Source of the DNA: Eubacterium sp.
GTDB taxonomy: Bacteria > Bacillota_A > Clostridia > Lachnospirales > Lachnospiraceae
Assembly: GCA_023663915.1 (NCBI GenBank)
Contig: JAMPGN010000116.1
Coordinates: 1-13,175, forward strand
Length of the DNA stretch: 13,175 bases
Reading direction: 5' to 3'
Part shown: in pieces, positions 5,792 to 12,409 of the stretch
Layout of the letters: each line of letters begins with the position of its first letter
Numbering within the stretch: position 1 is the first letter of the stretch
The notes under the pieces: model-generated
What the model was told of the DNA's origin: nothing
What the model saw: only the letters and a program-made list of their open reading frames with translations
Databases searched by the model: none
Program-made: the position numbers and the translations under genes

Positions 5792-6865
5792 TTATCTCGT
5801 CTGCAAAAATTCATATTCTCTCTTCGCCGCCGCGTCATCGGGATAGGACTTTAAATAACTGTTCATCAGCGCCGCAGCCGTCTTGTAGTCATGCATATAC
5901 TCATAGGCGACAATCTCATTAAACTTGAGCGTCTGCATCATACCGTTATCCTCGATATTCATCGCCGCCTGAAAAGCCGCGAGCGCATCTTCGTACGCTT
6001 CCATCTTCATTCTGCAAAGCCCCAGCTGATTATAGATTTCCGCCTTGCTCTGGTCATTCTCCGTATACTGCGCATAGATCGTCGAAGCGTAATTGTAATC
6101 TCCAAGCGCCTCGTAAGTCCTGCCAAGATAAAGCGCTGCGCCGTAGTCTGTCGCTGTTTTGAGATTGCTTAAATGGCTGCGCGCATTTTCGTAGTCACCC
6201 ATATAATAACAGATGCGGCCCATATCATAATCCGAAATGGATTTCTCATTCTCCGTCAGGGCATTCTGCAGGTAGATCAGTCCGGCATCCTTATATCCGT
6301 ATTCTTCGAGAGCCATATAGATGCGTATCATCTGATCGTAGTCCTTACCATCCAACGCCAACGCCTGATCGAAATCAGCCTGCGCCCCCTCAAAATCATT
6401 CTGTGCCAGCTTCACACATCCCCGCAGATAGCAGGCATCTTTGTCCTTCGGGCGGAGCGCGAGGATCGCACTGTAAGCGTCCGCTGCATCCTGCAGCTGT
6501 CCGTTCTTGTAATATGCCGTGGCGAGGTAATAGTTGATATCGAAATCAATATCCTCCACCTTGTCGCCTCCGGCATGCAGCGCCGCCTCCAAATAGACGA
6601 TCGCTTCCTCATACTCCGTCATTCCCATGTAGGCGAGTCCCATGCCGCGGTACAAAAGCTGTTCGTCCTCGCCTTCGTCCTGTGCATTCTTGAAATAGCT
6701 AAGCGCCTCACCATACTCAAGAGCCTGTATTGCATCCATGCCCTGTTTCGTATAACTTACCTGCTCCGCGCCCCCACATCCGCCGAGAAACACTCCCATA
6801 AAGACAGCAAACAGAACACATTTTATTGTTTTTGTATCTTTTCCGTTCATATGATTTATCTTCAT
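5792..6865 (-). CDS. TPR-repeat lipoprotein
   Basis: 357-residue predicted lipoprotein on the outer face of the membrane. A hydrophobic signal (about residues 14-28) ends in the lipobox FLGGC, with Cys30 the lipidated residue. The mature part is almost entirely tetratricopeptide-type helical repeats, roughly eight or nine of them, with typical patterns such as GLAYMGMTEYEEAIVYLEAA, YYKNGQLQDAADAYSAILAL and GLCRMKMEAYEDALAAFQAA. Such proteins act as scaffolds for protein contacts; the partner cannot be told. The start is uncertain: the ATG at 6865 has TAAGG only one base upstream, and the ATG at 6850 (five residues in) would also keep the full signal. It is preceded by a predicted promoter and followed directly by the Nudix/pyrF promoter. 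Confidence 0.85.
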   Translation of the reverse strand: MKINHMNGKDTKTIKCVLFAVFMGVFLGGCGGAEQVSYTKQGMDAIQALEYGEALSYFKNAQDEGEDEQLLYRGMGLAYMGMTEYEEAIVYLEAALHAGGDKVEDIDFDINYYLATAYYKNGQLQDAADAYSAILALRPKDKDACYLRGCVKLAQNDFEGAQADFDQALALDGKDYDQMIRIYMALEEYGYKDAGLIYLQNALTENEKSISDYDMGRICYYMGDYENARSHLSNLKTATDYGAALYLGRTYEALGDYNYASTIYAQYTENDQSKAEIYNQLGLCRMKMEAYEDALAAFQAAMNIEDNGMMQTLKFNEIVAYEYMHDYKTAAALMNSYLKSYPDDAAAKREYEFLQTR

Positions 6866-6967
6866 GCCTTACCGTATCTTGTCTTATTTCCAGACTGCTA
6901 CCATATCGTATCCGCACATTCTTCTTATGCCGCACGCCTGCACATCGACACTCTCCACTACATTACC

Positions 6968-6996
6968 ATGATACCATACCGTCCGCTTAAATCCAA
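6968..6996 (-). promoter_or_regulatory. Candidate promoter of the TPR lipoprotein
   Basis: On the minus strand TTGGAT (plus 6991-6996), 17 bases, then TATCAT (plus 6968-6973) with a TGG directly before it, giving an extended -10. RNA would start near 6961 with a leader of about 95 bases in which I see no strong structure. Confidence 0.5.
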
Positions 6997-7019
6997 GTAA
7001 AGGATTTCTTTTTGGACGT

Positions 7020-7775
7020 TTAAAATAAGTTTCCACACGCCAAATCTTTCATGATCCCGAAAAACTCCCGCACCATATTATTTAGTTGGAAATATACGTT
7101 AGAACGTGCCGAAATGCCGCACACCTCCTGGAATCCAGCCGCCTTCGCCAGATGCACGCCCCGGAAAACATGAAAATTATTAGTAACGATCCCAACGCTC
7201 ACATCTCCACGCCCAATGAGCGCCATGCTGTAGGCGATATTCTCTGATGTGTCCGTAGACTTATCTTCCAGCAGGATTCGTTCCGGTGCAATACCCTTCT
7301 GCGTCAAGTACTGATACATTCCTTCCGCCTCAGTGCACGGCTCGTTGCTTCCCTGCCCGCCCGACACGATGCAGACCGTGTCCTCGTTGTCGATCAGATA
7401 ATCATACGCCGCATCCAGACGAAACTTAAGCGCCGCGCTCGGTCCTGCCGGTTTCATCTGCGCACCCAGCACGATAATATAATCCAGATTTTCCTTGCCA
7501 TGGTCGTGAAACCTGCTTAATATGCACCCTTCCACAATCACAAAAAGCACACCGCCTACAAGCACAGCCGCCAGGAATATCTTCCTGAAAAACAGCGGTA
7601 TCCTGTCCCACACGCCAAAATGAAGGAAGCACGCCAGAATGACAAGGCAGATCCCTCCTGCCGCCCACACCAGATAGAACCTGCTGCCCGACTTGATCAT
7701 AAATACGACCGCACAGTAGGCAAAACAGCACAACGCTGCCAGAAAACACAGAATGCTCATGATCTTTTTTCCCAT
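7020..7775 (-). CDS. DUF218 / YdcF-SanA-ElyC-like membrane protein
   Basis: 251-residue protein with three hydrophobic segments (about 5-26, 33-52, 63-85) followed by a DUF218 domain. Family motifs seen: DYIIVLGAQM (98-107), CIVSGGQGSNE (135-145), EAEGMYQYL (149-157), ERILLEDKSTDTSENI (165-180) and VTNNFHVFRG (197-206). Proteins of this family are tied to envelope integrity and vancomycin or detergent tolerance in enteric bacteria (SanA, ElyC); the biochemical activity is not settled. I prefer the ATG at 7775; a GTG three codons upstream (7784) is possible, and the ribosome site (GGACGG) is weak for both. It reads leftward into the TPR lipoprotein with 154 bases between them, so a shared envelope role is possible but unproven. 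Confidence 0.85.
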   Translation of the reverse strand: MGKKIMSILCFLAALCCFAYCAVVFMIKSGSRFYLVWAAGGICLVILACFLHFGVWDRIPLFFRKIFLAAVLVGGVLFVIVEGCILSRFHDHGKENLDYIIVLGAQMKPAGPSAALKFRLDAAYDYLIDNEDTVCIVSGGQGSNEPCTEAEGMYQYLTQKGIAPERILLEDKSTDTSENIAYSMALIGRGDVSVGIVTNNFHVFRGVHLAKAAGFQEVCGISARSNVYFQLNNMVREFFGIMKDLACGNLF

Positions 7776-7872
7776 CTTATACACCGTCCCGAATGATTTG
7801 CATCCATTTCTTTTTCTAATACAATAAAAGAAATTTCTTAAATCCGGCGTCTGTCATTCTTAATTTTTTCAT

Positions 7873-7921
7873 AAAAAAGAGTCTGCCGAACGATGCCTGG
7901 CATCCTATTGGCAAACTCTTC
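7873..7921 (-). terminator. Intrinsic terminator of the Hpt gene
   Basis: AAGAGT-x-TGCC and GGCA-x-ACTCTT (7877-7887 with 7910-7920) form the outer stem, and an inner GATGCC/GGCATC pairing extends it. On the minus strand the stem runs straight into six T (7873-7878). It lies about 40 bases after the Hpt stop and should isolate that gene from the DUF218 gene. Confidence 0.85.
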
Positions 7922-7963
7922 ACATTTATCATACAGGCCGCTTCCATAAAGAACAGATTACTT

Positions 7964-8311
7964 CTACAAAGAACGGATCACTTCCACGGTCTTATCATAT
8001 GCCTTCGTTACATTTCCCATATAATTCATGATACTCTCCTCGTCGTAAGGCTCCGCACGCAGTGCATCCGTGAGCGGCGCCGCATAATCCATAATGCCGC
8101 CTAAACCGAGATTGCCGCACAATCCCTTGACCGTATGCGCATGTGTGAATGCATCTTTCCAGTTCTTGTCATCCACCGCCTGTTTGAGTTCCCCGTAATT
8201 CTTGTCATCCAGAAACTTCCTCAACATTCTCAGGTAAAACTCCTCCTTACCCATGAAACGTTTGAGCACTTCGTCATAATTCACTCCGACTGCCATCAAT
8301 TTCTCTCTCAT
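7964..8311 (-). CDS. Hpt (histidine phosphotransfer) domain protein
   Basis: 115-residue, single-domain cytoplasmic phosphotransfer protein. The helical bundle contains the motif AHTVKGLCGNLGL with His59 the phospho-accepting residue and Lys62/Gly63 completing HxxKG. The family passes phosphate between response regulators in multistep relays. No kinase or receiver lies beside it, so it is an orphan and its partners must be coded elsewhere; the two-component pair at 10856-11536 is a simple kinase/regulator pair that does not need it. I chose the ATG at 8311 because GGGGAGA lies upstream; the frame is open 53 codons further but that part is non-protein-like and falls in a structured leader. A strong terminator follows, so it is monocistronic. 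Confidence 0.9.
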   Translation of the reverse strand: MREKLMAVGVNYDEVLKRFMGKEEFYLRMLRKFLDDKNYGELKQAVDDKNWKDAFTHAHTVKGLCGNLGLGGIMDYAAPLTDALRAEPYDEESIMNYMGNVTKAYDKTVEVIRSL

Positions 8312-8470
8312 TTTCTTCTCCCCTGTCCACGTTTCGTTTTGTGATATCCGGCATGTAATACCACATGCCCCAACCATGTTCCCATGATCCTGACAGCGAC
8401 GTCCCAGCCTGCGCTGAACAGTTATGTCATATCTACCTATTAGATTACGTTTTTTTGCGATAAATATCAA
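8312..8470 (-). promoter_or_regulatory. Promoter and structured leader of the Hpt gene
   Basis: On the minus strand TTGATA (plus 8465-8470), 17 bases, and a weak TAATCT (plus 8442-8447) could start RNA near 8435. The leader of about 125 bases holds three local hairpins: CAGCG/CGCTG (8394-8416), a 6-bp stem with one G-U and a GGAA tetraloop (8373-8388), and GGCATGT/ACATGCC (8350-8369). None has a T-run, so it is not a classical attenuator. I compared it by eye with cyclic-di-GMP and other riboswitches and found no match. Confidence 0.35.
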
Positions 8471-8523
8471 GTCTTTAATTATAAAAATATTATAATCCCC
8501 AACTATGATAATTTTTGCAGTTG

Positions 8524-8532
8524 TGATATTAT
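8524..8532 (+). promoter_or_regulatory. Candidate extended -10 for the hemerythrin gene
   Basis: TG (8524-8525), one base and TATTAT (8527-8532) form an extended -10; no convincing -35 precedes it. RNA would start near 8539. The stretch 8471-8523 is very AT-rich, with TATAAT-like words on both strands, as usual between divergent genes. Confidence 0.4.
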
Positions 8533-8569
8533 ACGGAATATGGTAAACTATTGCCAGAAAATAGTAGGA

Positions 8570-8583
8570 AAGGAGTCCTCCTT
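8570..8583 (+). promoter_or_regulatory. Ribosome binding site inside a small inverted repeat
   Basis: AAGGA (8570-8574) and TCCTT (8579-8583) are perfect inverted repeats around a 4-base loop, directly before the hemerythrin ATG at 8584. The AAAGGAG Shine-Dalgarno is therefore partly paired, which could lower or tune translation. The site also fixes the start at 8584 rather than the in-frame ATG at 8551. Confidence 0.5.
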
Positions 8584-9477
8584 ATGCCATCGGAAATAAA
8601 ATGGAATGATCGTTTTAACATCGGCGTTGAAAGCATTGACAAAGCTCATCAGCGGCTTTTTTCAATCGTCGGCAAACTCGTTGCCCTCAACGAAGACGAG
8701 GCAAAACAACAGCATGCATGCCGGGAAGGTATCAAATACTTCAAAAGTTATACTTTAAAGCATTTTGCGGATGAAGAAGCCTATATGCAGTCCATCCATT
8801 ATGCCGGTTACGCCATGCATAAGAGTCTCCACGACAATTTACGGGATAAGACCCTCCCCGCCCTCGAAGCCGAGCTGGAAGCGCAGGATTACTCGGTGGA
8901 ATCCGTTCAGCATTTCCTTGGAATCTGTATCGGCTGGCTAAACGGGCACATCATGATCGAAGACCGTGCCATCACCGGCAAGAATGCCAACAAATGGGTA
9001 CATAAAGCTTCGGATGATGAAATTGACTCACTGACCAAAGCGATCCTGCAGGGATTGCAGACATTATGTCAGGCAAAAGCACAGGTAGTCAGCCTGCATT
9101 ACAGCGGCGAGAAATTTTCTTCCGGAAACACGCTCTGTTACCGCCTGACCTATGTCTCCAAGCACAAGGAAAAGGGCAATATCCAGCTCTTTCTGGTTTA
9201 CGAGGAATCGCTTATCCTGCGAACACTCAGCGAGATCCTTGGCGAGAACATCAAACGCATCGACAAGACTTCCATCTATGCCATGAAACTTTTGTCCGAA
9301 GAGTTTGTCAAACACATCAAATCACACTTTAACTTTGACAAAAGCTACCGCCTCGACAAAAACGACATGATGACTTTTGACCAGTTTGTCCGCACATTCG
9401 ACAAGAAGTATCCGCCGTACAGCCTGCTGTTCAACACGGAAGGCAAAGGATATTTCGCGTTCTGCGCGATCGTCTGA
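8584..9477 (+). CDS. Bacteriohemerythrin with extra C-terminal (CheX-like?) domain
   Basis: 297-residue cytoplasmic protein. Residues 1-140 form a hemerythrin four-helix bundle that binds a di-iron centre and O2; all seven ligands are visible: His22, His60, Glu64, His79, His83, His122 and Asp127 (motifs HFADEE, HKSLHD, HIMIED). Single-domain bacteriohemerythrins are about 135 residues, so residues from about 165 on are an added domain. Its pattern (NIQLFLVYEESLILRTLSEI, LGENI, then an amphipathic helix) recalls CheX/CheC-type phosphatase folds; this is a weak inference from pattern, and the catalytic E..N pair is not obvious. The fusion would link oxygen or redox sensing to signalling. It is divergent from an Hpt gene and convergent with the histidine kinase, only 24 bases away. 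The start follows from AAAGGAG eight bases upstream. Confidence 0.85.
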   Translation: MPSEIKWNDRFNIGVESIDKAHQRLFSIVGKLVALNEDEAKQQHACREGIKYFKSYTLKHFADEEAYMQSIHYAGYAMHKSLHDNLRDKTLPALEAELEAQDYSVESVQHFLGICIGWLNGHIMIEDRAITGKNANKWVHKASDDEIDSLTKAILQGLQTLCQAKAQVVSLHYSGEKFSSGNTLCYRLTYVSKHKEKGNIQLFLVYEESLILRTLSEILGENIKRIDKTSIYAMKLLSEEFVKHIKSHFNFDKSYRLDKNDMMTFDQFVRTFDKKYPPYSLLFNTEGKGYFAFCAIV

Positions 9478-9485
9478 AACGTGGC

Positions 9486-9525
9486 TTCGGACTGGCGCTC
9501 CTTACATACGGAACACCAGTCCGAA
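9486..9525 (-). terminator. Long hairpin at the 3' end of the histidine kinase gene
   Basis: TTCGGACTGG and CCAGTCCGAA are perfect 10-bp inverted repeats (9486-9495, 9516-9525). On the minus strand six further pairs, two of them G-U, extend the stem to 16 bp around an 8-base loop that contains the kinase stop codon; on the plus strand those two become mismatches. The RNA structure therefore favours the kinase transcript. No T-run follows, so it may be a 3' stabiliser or a barrier between convergent genes rather than an efficient terminator. Confidence 0.45.
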
Positions 9526-10869
9526 ACTCATTCCATCTTCCATCCTTTTTGCAAAAATATCCCCCTCCATCTTAAGCATGATCTGCTTGCTGATAGAAAG
9601 TCCGAGTCCATTGCCCGCCTGCTCCTGCGCATTGCTTCCCCGGAAAAAGCTGTCAAACAAATGCGGCATCTCCTTTTGCTCCACAGGCGTACCCGAACTG
9701 AATACCTCTATGACCTGGCAGTAATCTTCCTCATAAAATTCAATTCCGATCCGCTTTCCGTCACCATATTTCATGGCATTTTCCAACAGGTTCTCCAGCG
9801 CCTCCACTGCACGGTCGATATCTCCTTTCAGGAGTTTGTTCTCGTATCCGCCGATTTCAAAATCCGTCATGGCAAACTTACATTTCGGCTCATAGATTTT
9901 CCTAATGTGATCCATGTAATCTCTCAGATAAAACTCCGTATTCATTACTTCAATCTCAAAAATATCTTCGCTCGCCGTGTTCGCGATCTCTCCCACAAAT
10001 TCCTCAATCTTCTGCGCATGGCTTTCGATCTGTGCCGCCGCGTGTGTCTGCTGATCTGCCGTCTTATAAATTCCTTCCCGCATAGCCTTGGCATATAATT
10101 TGATCGCGCTTAAAGGAATCTTGATGTCATGGGATATGGACAAAAGCAGTAACTTCTTTTCTTTTTCCAGCCGCAGGGTCTGTGCCTTCGATGCATTTAA
10201 CGTATCCCGCAGCATCGAAAGCCCCCACACGAACCTTCCGAAAAATTTCCCCCTATTCTCCTCCACATCCACCTGCATATGCCCTTTCGCCAGTTCGTAG
10301 GGCATCTCGCTGACCGCGTGGAACGGCTTGAGAATCCTCTGGCGGACATAGCATAACACCACAAATGCTATAAGCCATAAGACAAGCAGTATACCTTCCG
10401 CAAGCCACAAGGTATGAGTGTCTTCTGCCTTTGCCAGATAATCGAACCGTACATAGCCTGTCAGTCTGCCTTCTATAATAAGTGGATATACAGTACTGTT
10501 CACTTTATTACGGTTTCGATAAAAGTTAGATAACACCTGTATTTGCTCTTGTGTTAATTCTGCATTTGATTCCGATTTCGATTCTGCCTTTAATTCTGAT
10601 TTCTCGTCAGTTTCCAGCTCTAATTCTGTATCCTGCCCGTACACCGCCTCTATCGGCAGAAAGCTGACTGCCTTCACATACTCCCTATCACTCAGATCAG
10701 GCTCAGAAAACGCACCGGCTTCCTCTAAGCCCCGCATTATCTGATTGATCTCCACTTTGTAGCCTACATCTTCTCCTACTCCCTTGTCGCGAAGGACAAC
10801 TGCCATCAGTAGGGCAATGACCAGATAAGTCAATATTGAAAAAGCTAAAATCCCGTCATACTTCTTCAT
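9502..10869 (-). CDS. Membrane sensor histidine kinase
   Basis: 455-residue kinase of the operon at 9502-13175. Two membrane helices (about 7-26 and 154-175) enclose an external domain of about 125 residues, followed by a HAMP-like linker, the H-box SISHDIKIPLSAI with phospho-acceptor His247, the N-box ENLLENAMKYGD (Asn360, Asn364) and the G2 box GNGLGLSI (419-426). The G1 box reads FSSGTPV, with Ser391 where Asp or Asn normally contacts adenine. The external domain has a low-complexity acidic stretch at about residues 82-104 (ETDEKSELKAESKSESNAEL). I take the ATG at 10869, which lies inside the regulator gene (14-base overlap, so coupled); a GTG at 10884 is the alternative. Partner: the regulator just upstream. 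The large external domain differs from the short loop of BceS-type kinases. The signal is unknown. Confidence 0.9.
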   Translation of the reverse strand: MKKYDGILAFSILTYLVIALLMAVVLRDKGVGEDVGYKVEINQIMRGLEEAGAFSEPDLSDREYVKAVSFLPIEAVYGQDTELELETDEKSELKAESKSESNAELTQEQIQVLSNFYRNRNKVNSTVYPLIIEGRLTGYVRFDYLAKAEDTHTLWLAEGILLVLWLIAFVVLCYVRQRILKPFHAVSEMPYELAKGHMQVDVEENRGKFFGRFVWGLSMLRDTLNASKAQTLRLEKEKKLLLLSISHDIKIPLSAIKLYAKAMREGIYKTADQQTHAAAQIESHAQKIEEFVGEIANTASEDIFEIEVMNTEFYLRDYMDHIRKIYEPKCKFAMTDFEIGGYENKLLKGDIDRAVEALENLLENAMKYGDGKRIGIEFYEEDYCQVIEVFSSGTPVEQKEMPHLFDSFFRGSNAQEQAGNGLGLSISKQIMLKMEGDIFAKRMEDGMSFGLVFRM

Positions 10870-11536
10870 ATCGATACCCCACACCCCACACGGTCTGTAT
10901 CCGCCTCGGCTTCCTGGGATCTTCCTCGATCTTGTCCCGCAACGTCTTGATATGCACGGTCAGCGTCTGGTTCTCACTGAAGCTGTCCACGCCCCATATC
11001 CGGTCAAACAGATATTCCTTGCGCAATGTCTTGCCCGGATTCTCCACAAACAGTAAAAGAAGCTCATACTCTTTTACGGTCAACATGATCTGCTCATGAT
11101 CCACAAATACCCGCTGCGCCTCTTTGTCAATCGAAAGACCGCCCGAATGAATCAGCGTACTTTCCTGCTTTAAGCTGTACTCCCGCCGAAACAACGCCTT
11201 GATCTTTGCCGATAGAATATCCATGTCCACCGGCTTCTCCACATAATCATCCGCCCCCTGGATAAATCCGTTGATCTTATCCTCTTTGTCCACTCTCGCA
11301 CTCAGGAAAAGTATTGGCGTATTACTTTTCTCCCGAATCCGGGCACACACGGCAAACCCGTCCATCTTGGGGAGTGATACGTCCAACACGATCAGCTTCG
11401 CCTTATCTCCGGTCAGATACGCAAGCGCATCCTCCCCGGAAAAGACACTCTTCACCGAGTATCCTTCCCGCCTTAAGAAAACGCTGATTAATTCATTCAG
11501 TTCTTCGTGGTCTTCCACCAAAAGAATATCCGTCAT
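10856..11536 (-). CDS. OmpR/PhoB-family response regulator
   Basis: 226-residue DNA-binding regulator. The receiver (about 1-118) has the acidic pair Glu8/Asp9, phospho-acceptor Asp52 in VLDVSLPKMDG, Ser79 at the switch position and Lys101 in VEKP. A winged-helix domain follows (about 128-224), with the usual end in VWGVGYRYE. It should be phosphorylated by the kinase encoded just downstream and bind a promoter of its own operon or of a target transporter. AAGGGAGC lies about five bases before the ATG. It starts 13 bases after the ABC ATPase gene ends and overlaps the kinase by 14 bases. All expected catalytic residues are present. Confidence 0.95.
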   Translation of the reverse strand: MTDILLVEDHEELNELISVFLRREGYSVKSVFSGEDALAYLTGDKAKLIVLDVSLPKMDGFAVCARIREKSNTPILFLSARVDKEDKINGFIQGADDYVEKPVDMDILSAKIKALFRREYSLKQESTLIHSGGLSIDKEAQRVFVDHEQIMLTVKEYELLLLFVENPGKTLRKEYLFDRIWGVDSFSENQTLTVHIKTLRDKIEEDPRKPRRIQTVWGVGYRYEEV

Positions 11537-11549
11537 GTACGCTCCCTTT

Positions 11550-12329
11550 CTAAAATCCCATCTCCATCAGCCATACCGACAATTTTTTCTCGCGTTCCCT
11601 GTCCTCTTCCTGCCCCTTGTATTTTCCGAAAGCATATTCGCCTTTAATGCTCCCGTCCTCAATATAGAGAATCCTGTCGCTCTTCGCCGCCACTTTCATA
11701 TCATGGGTGACTAACAGGATCGTCGTCCCCTCCGCATTGATGCGGTTCAACTCTTTCATGACTTCCTTAGAGTTTTGTTGGTTCAACGCTCCGGTCGGTT
11801 CGTCCGCAAAGATCATTTTCGGGTGATTGATCAGACTGCGGCAGATACATGCCCGCTGCAACTGACCGCCGGACACCTCATTGATGTCATGTTCCGCGAT
11901 TTCGCTGATTCCAAGTTTATGCATCAATTCCTTCGCCCGATCGTTGATCTGCCTTCTCTTTTCCTTTCCCCTTCCGTTCTTCGACTGATATGCCGGCAAG
12001 ATAATATTATCATAGATGCTTAAGTTTTTTAACATATACATCTGCTGGAAGATAAAACCCATCTCATTGAGACGCAGGCTGCTCATCTGCTCCGAATCCA
12101 ACGCGCTGATATCCTTTCCGAAGAAATCGACTCGCCCCGCCGTCAGACGATCCATTCCGCTGACCGTATATAGAAGCGTAGATTTTCCCGACCCGCTGGG
12201 ACCCATGACTGCGACCATCTCCCCCTGTTTAATTTCCATGTTGATATTTCTAAGTACATTATTCTGTCTTTTATTAATAACATATGTTTTGCATAAATCT
12301 TTTACTGTCAATGTATTTGTATTCATCAT
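11550..12329 (-). CDS. ABC transporter ATP-binding protein (MacB/LolD/BceA type)
   Basis: 259-residue nucleotide-binding subunit. Walker A GPSGSGKST (43-51), Q-loop FIFQQ (93-97), signature VSGGQLQRA (152-160), Walker B MIFADEP (172-178) and switch His209 in VTHD are all intact. The sequence type is that of ATPases pairing with FtsX-like permeases, which move lipoproteins, antimicrobial peptides or lipid-linked targets rather than importing nutrients. The partner is the permease encoded upstream, 80 bases away. Two ATGs in tandem (12329, 12326) follow AAAGGGAAA; either may be used. The last 40 residues or so are charged (KYKGQEEDREREKK) and extend past the usual end of the domain. Confidence 0.92.
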   Translation of the reverse strand: MMNTNTLTVKDLCKTYVINKRQNNVLRNINMEIKQGEMVAVMGPSGSGKSTLLYTVSGMDRLTAGRVDFFGKDISALDSEQMSSLRLNEMGFIFQQMYMLKNLSIYDNIILPAYQSKNGRGKEKRRQINDRAKELMHKLGISEIAEHDINEVSGGQLQRACICRSLINHPKMIFADEPTGALNQQNSKEVMKELNRINAEGTTILLVTHDMKVAAKSDRILYIEDGSIKGEYAFGKYKGQEEDREREKKLSVWLMEMGF

Positions 12330-12409
12330 TTTCCCTTTCTCATCTTCTTTTCCAAATACGGCAATCTGCCTTCACGGGCAATAAAACCTTCCTATAGGAC
12401 GCTCCCTGT

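Noticed and set aside
6173..7000. 275-codon plus-strand ORF
   Set aside because: It lies mostly opposite the TPR lipoprotein gene and reads as hydrophobic noise from the complement of helical repeats.
6985..7014. Terminator-like hairpin AAATCC/GGATTT followed by CTTTTT on the plus strand
   Set aside because: No plus-strand gene ends here; the stem is only six AT-rich pairs and overlaps the predicted minus promoter, so it is probably chance.
8312..8470. N-terminal extension of the Hpt ORF by 53 residues
   Set aside because: The extension is basic and non-domain-like, lies in a hairpin-rich leader, and the ATG at 8311 has a proper ribosome site.
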